A stretch of 64,000 nt of DNA from Caldilineaceae bacterium (GTDB lineage: Bacteria > Chloroflexota > Anaerolineae > Caldilineales > Caldilineaceae): the NCBI GenBank assembly GCA_022824025.1, contig JAJEBF010000050.1:37973-101972 (forward strand), given 5' to 3'. Made by a program: the position numbers and the translations under genes. Shown here in pieces: positions 62,724 through 64,000 of this stretch. Numbering within the stretch: position 1 is the first letter of the stretch; each line of letters begins with the position of its first letter. The notes beneath the pieces are model-generated. The model saw only the letters and a list, made by a program, of their open reading frames with translations. It was not told the DNA's origin and made no database searches.

Positions 62724-63797
62724 TTGACGGTTGCTGAACGGAACTTCTATCGAACCCTGATAACGGTCCTTGTGATCTTTCTGGCGCTGCTGACCTTCGG
62801 CAGTCTTGGCTATATGTTGCTCGAAGGCTGGTCCTGGACCGACAGTCTCTATATGACCGTAATCACGCTCAGCACCGTCGGTTTCGGCGAAGTGCGCCAA
62901 CTTTCACCGACAGGACGCGTATTTACAGGCGTCATGATCGTGATGGGCGTCAGCGCCACCGCCTATACATTCAGCACGGTCGCGGAGTTTTTCGTGACCG
63001 GTGAATTTCGCCGGCATATACGGAGAAGACGCATGCAGAACCGCATCAGGAAGTTAAACGCGCACTTCATCATCTGCGGATACGGCCGCCTGGGGGGGCA
63101 GGTGGTCAAGGAGTTTCTTCAGGCTGACTCGGAGCTGGTTGCGATCGATGTCCAGACAAGCCTGCGCACCGAGTTGGAGAACCTGGGGGCGACCTTTGTC
63201 GAAGGAGACGCGACCGACGACGACATCCTGTTACAGGCGGGAATCGAGAAGGCAATAGGAATCTGCTGCTGCCTGCCCAACGACTCCGACAATGTCTACG
63301 TTGCGCTGGCGGCCCGCGGGTTGAACCCGAATCTGACAATCAGCGCGCGCGCCAACAGTCACGGCAGCGAGCGCAAATTGAAGAGCGCAGGCGTGGATCA
63401 CATCATCAACCCCTACGTGGCCAGCGGTCATCGCATGGCGCGCCAGATGCTCTCGCCCAATATCGTCGAGTTCATGGATGTGGTGATGCCACCGGATACC
63501 GTGAATAGCGAAGAGCCGGGCATTCTGATTGGCGACATCCTTGTCAGCGAACGTTCGCCGCTTGTCGGACAGACCTTGGCCGCAGCCGAAATCCGCAAAT
63601 CGACAGGCGCCAGCATCCTGGCGGTCCGCCGGCAGACAGGGCAGATCGCGGTAAATCCGAATTTGGACTTCACTCTGGAAGCCGAAGATAAGTTGATTGC
63701 TCTCGGCACCTATGACCAGTTGGACCTCCTGGCCACAACTTCCGACGACGAGCGCCGCATTTACACCCGCGTTCACCCCAGCCTATCCAGACGGTAG
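62724..63797 (+). CDS. two-helix potassium channel with RCK domains (MthK/Kch-like)
   Basis: A 357-aa protein: TM1 (about 11-33), a pore loop with the filter TVGFGE (51-56; Phe in place of the usual Tyr), TM2 (about 65-90), then RCK-N with IICGYGRLGGQVVKEFL and the acidic ADSELVAIDVQ nucleotide site, and RCK-C (about 265-345, ISVSERSPLVGQTL-like). Translation starts at TTG (62724), with AAAGGA about 8 nt upstream. The internal Met that starts free RCK in MthK was not looked for in detail. It gates K+ flux in response to ligands. Confidence 0.92.
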   Translation: MTVAERNFYRTLITVLVIFLALLTFGSLGYMLLEGWSWTDSLYMTVITLSTVGFGEVRQLSPTGRVFTGVMIVMGVSATAYTFSTVAEFFVTGEFRRHIRRRRMQNRIRKLNAHFIICGYGRLGGQVVKEFLQADSELVAIDVQTSLRTELENLGATFVEGDATDDDILLQAGIEKAIGICCCLPNDSDNVYVALAARGLNPNLTISARANSHGSERKLKSAGVDHIINPYVASGHRMARQMLSPNIVEFMDVVMPPDTVNSEEPGILIGDILVSERSPLVGQTLAAAEIRKSTGASILAVRRQTGQIAVNPNLDFTLEAEDKLIALGTYDQLDLLATTSDDERRIYTRVHPSLSRR

Positions 63798-63943
63798 TGG
63801 AGAGATCACGCCACAGCTTGCAAAGCCCCGTCCCTGCGGGTCATCGGGCGCTCGACTTCCTCGGCGGGCGTTGAGTAGACCGCCAGCCGTTTGCCTTATC
63901 CACCACCTGACACTCAGCCACACTATTCTGCGAGGCAGCTTCC

Positions 63944-64000
63944 ATGAGTGAGCAGCAACCGAACATCCTCGTATTCATCTGCCACGACCTGGGCCGCTAT
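63944..64000 (+). CDS. sulfatase-family protein, N-terminal fragment at window edge
   Basis: The last 57 nt encode MSEQQPNILVFICHDLGRY; NILVFICHDLG is the opening strand of the sulfatase/alkaline-phosphatase fold with its first metal-binding Asp. The Cys/Ser formylglycine motif would lie beyond the window. The family call rests on 19 residues. Confidence 0.65.
   Translation, partial: MSEQQPNILVFICHDLGRY

Overview
The window looks like a chromosomal segment of a high-GC bacterium, most likely Chloroflexota (a Caldilinea-like lineage is my guess). The reasons are Tat/lipoprotein sugar-binding proteins with Ala/Pro-rich linkers, many phytanoyl-CoA-dioxygenase-like (PhyH) enzymes beside Gfo/Idh dehydrogenases and ABC importers without ATPases, a membrane pyrophosphatase, and many solitary toxin-antitoxin parts. 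No rRNA, tRNA, CRISPR array or prophage was seen. The taxonomic call is inference; no marker gene is present.

Layout. 1-5 kb: a partial D12-class adenine methyltransferase running off the left edge, a TPR lytic transglycosylase and a CobW-type metallochaperone. 5-10.4 kb: a leftward sugar ABC operon (binding protein, two permeases) with a HicB-like protein and a PhyH enzyme. 10.6-13.6 kb: VapBC, a di-haem oxidoreductase, a DUF433 protein and an antitoxin-like pseudogene. 13.6-22.5 kb: a probable defence island, with a 1274-aa SIR2-domain protein divergent from a 1036-aa nuclease-methyltransferase of the type ISP/IIG kind around a perfect palindrome, then a plant-type leucine-rich-repeat protein wedged between two IS3-family ends. 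22.6-28.6 kb: two M20 peptidases plus a degraded third copy, interleaved with orphan antitoxin-type genes, then a DSD1-type PLP enzyme and an SDR. 28.8-33.5 kb: hppA, a small Cas4-N-terminus-like membrane protein, an enolase-superfamily enzyme and an M55 D-aminopeptidase. 34.1-35.3 kb: a decayed IS3 element. 35.4-40.3 kb: a second sugar ABC operon ending in PhyH. 40.8-45.8 kb: an IS982-like element, a Gfo/Idh dehydrogenase, a sugar isomerase (plus a pseudocopy), a GNAT and an IS-truncated gene. 45.9-57.9 kb: a rightward metabolic run (DegT aminotransferase, three PhyH, Gfo/Idh, beta-propeller glycosidase-like protein) leading into a peptide-type ABC importer. 58.1-62.5 kb: two divergent MFS paralogues with unusual cytoplasmic tails. 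62.7-64 kb: an RCK potassium channel and the start of a sulfatase.

How the parts fit. The core theme is uptake and oxidative processing of sugars, polyols or small peptides: importers sit next to NAD-dependent sugar dehydrogenases, isomerases and Fe(II)/2-oxoglutarate oxygenases. The second theme is genome plasticity. One IS3-family element has left at least four traces of its ends, two of which cut genes, and many antitoxins have lost their toxins. A degenerate 7-bp tandem repeat (core NNACTNN) sits in at least six gene junctions. The most interesting candidates are the SIR2/nuclease-methyltransferase pair, the PhyH/DegT cluster, the LRR gene between IS ends, and the heptamer repeats.
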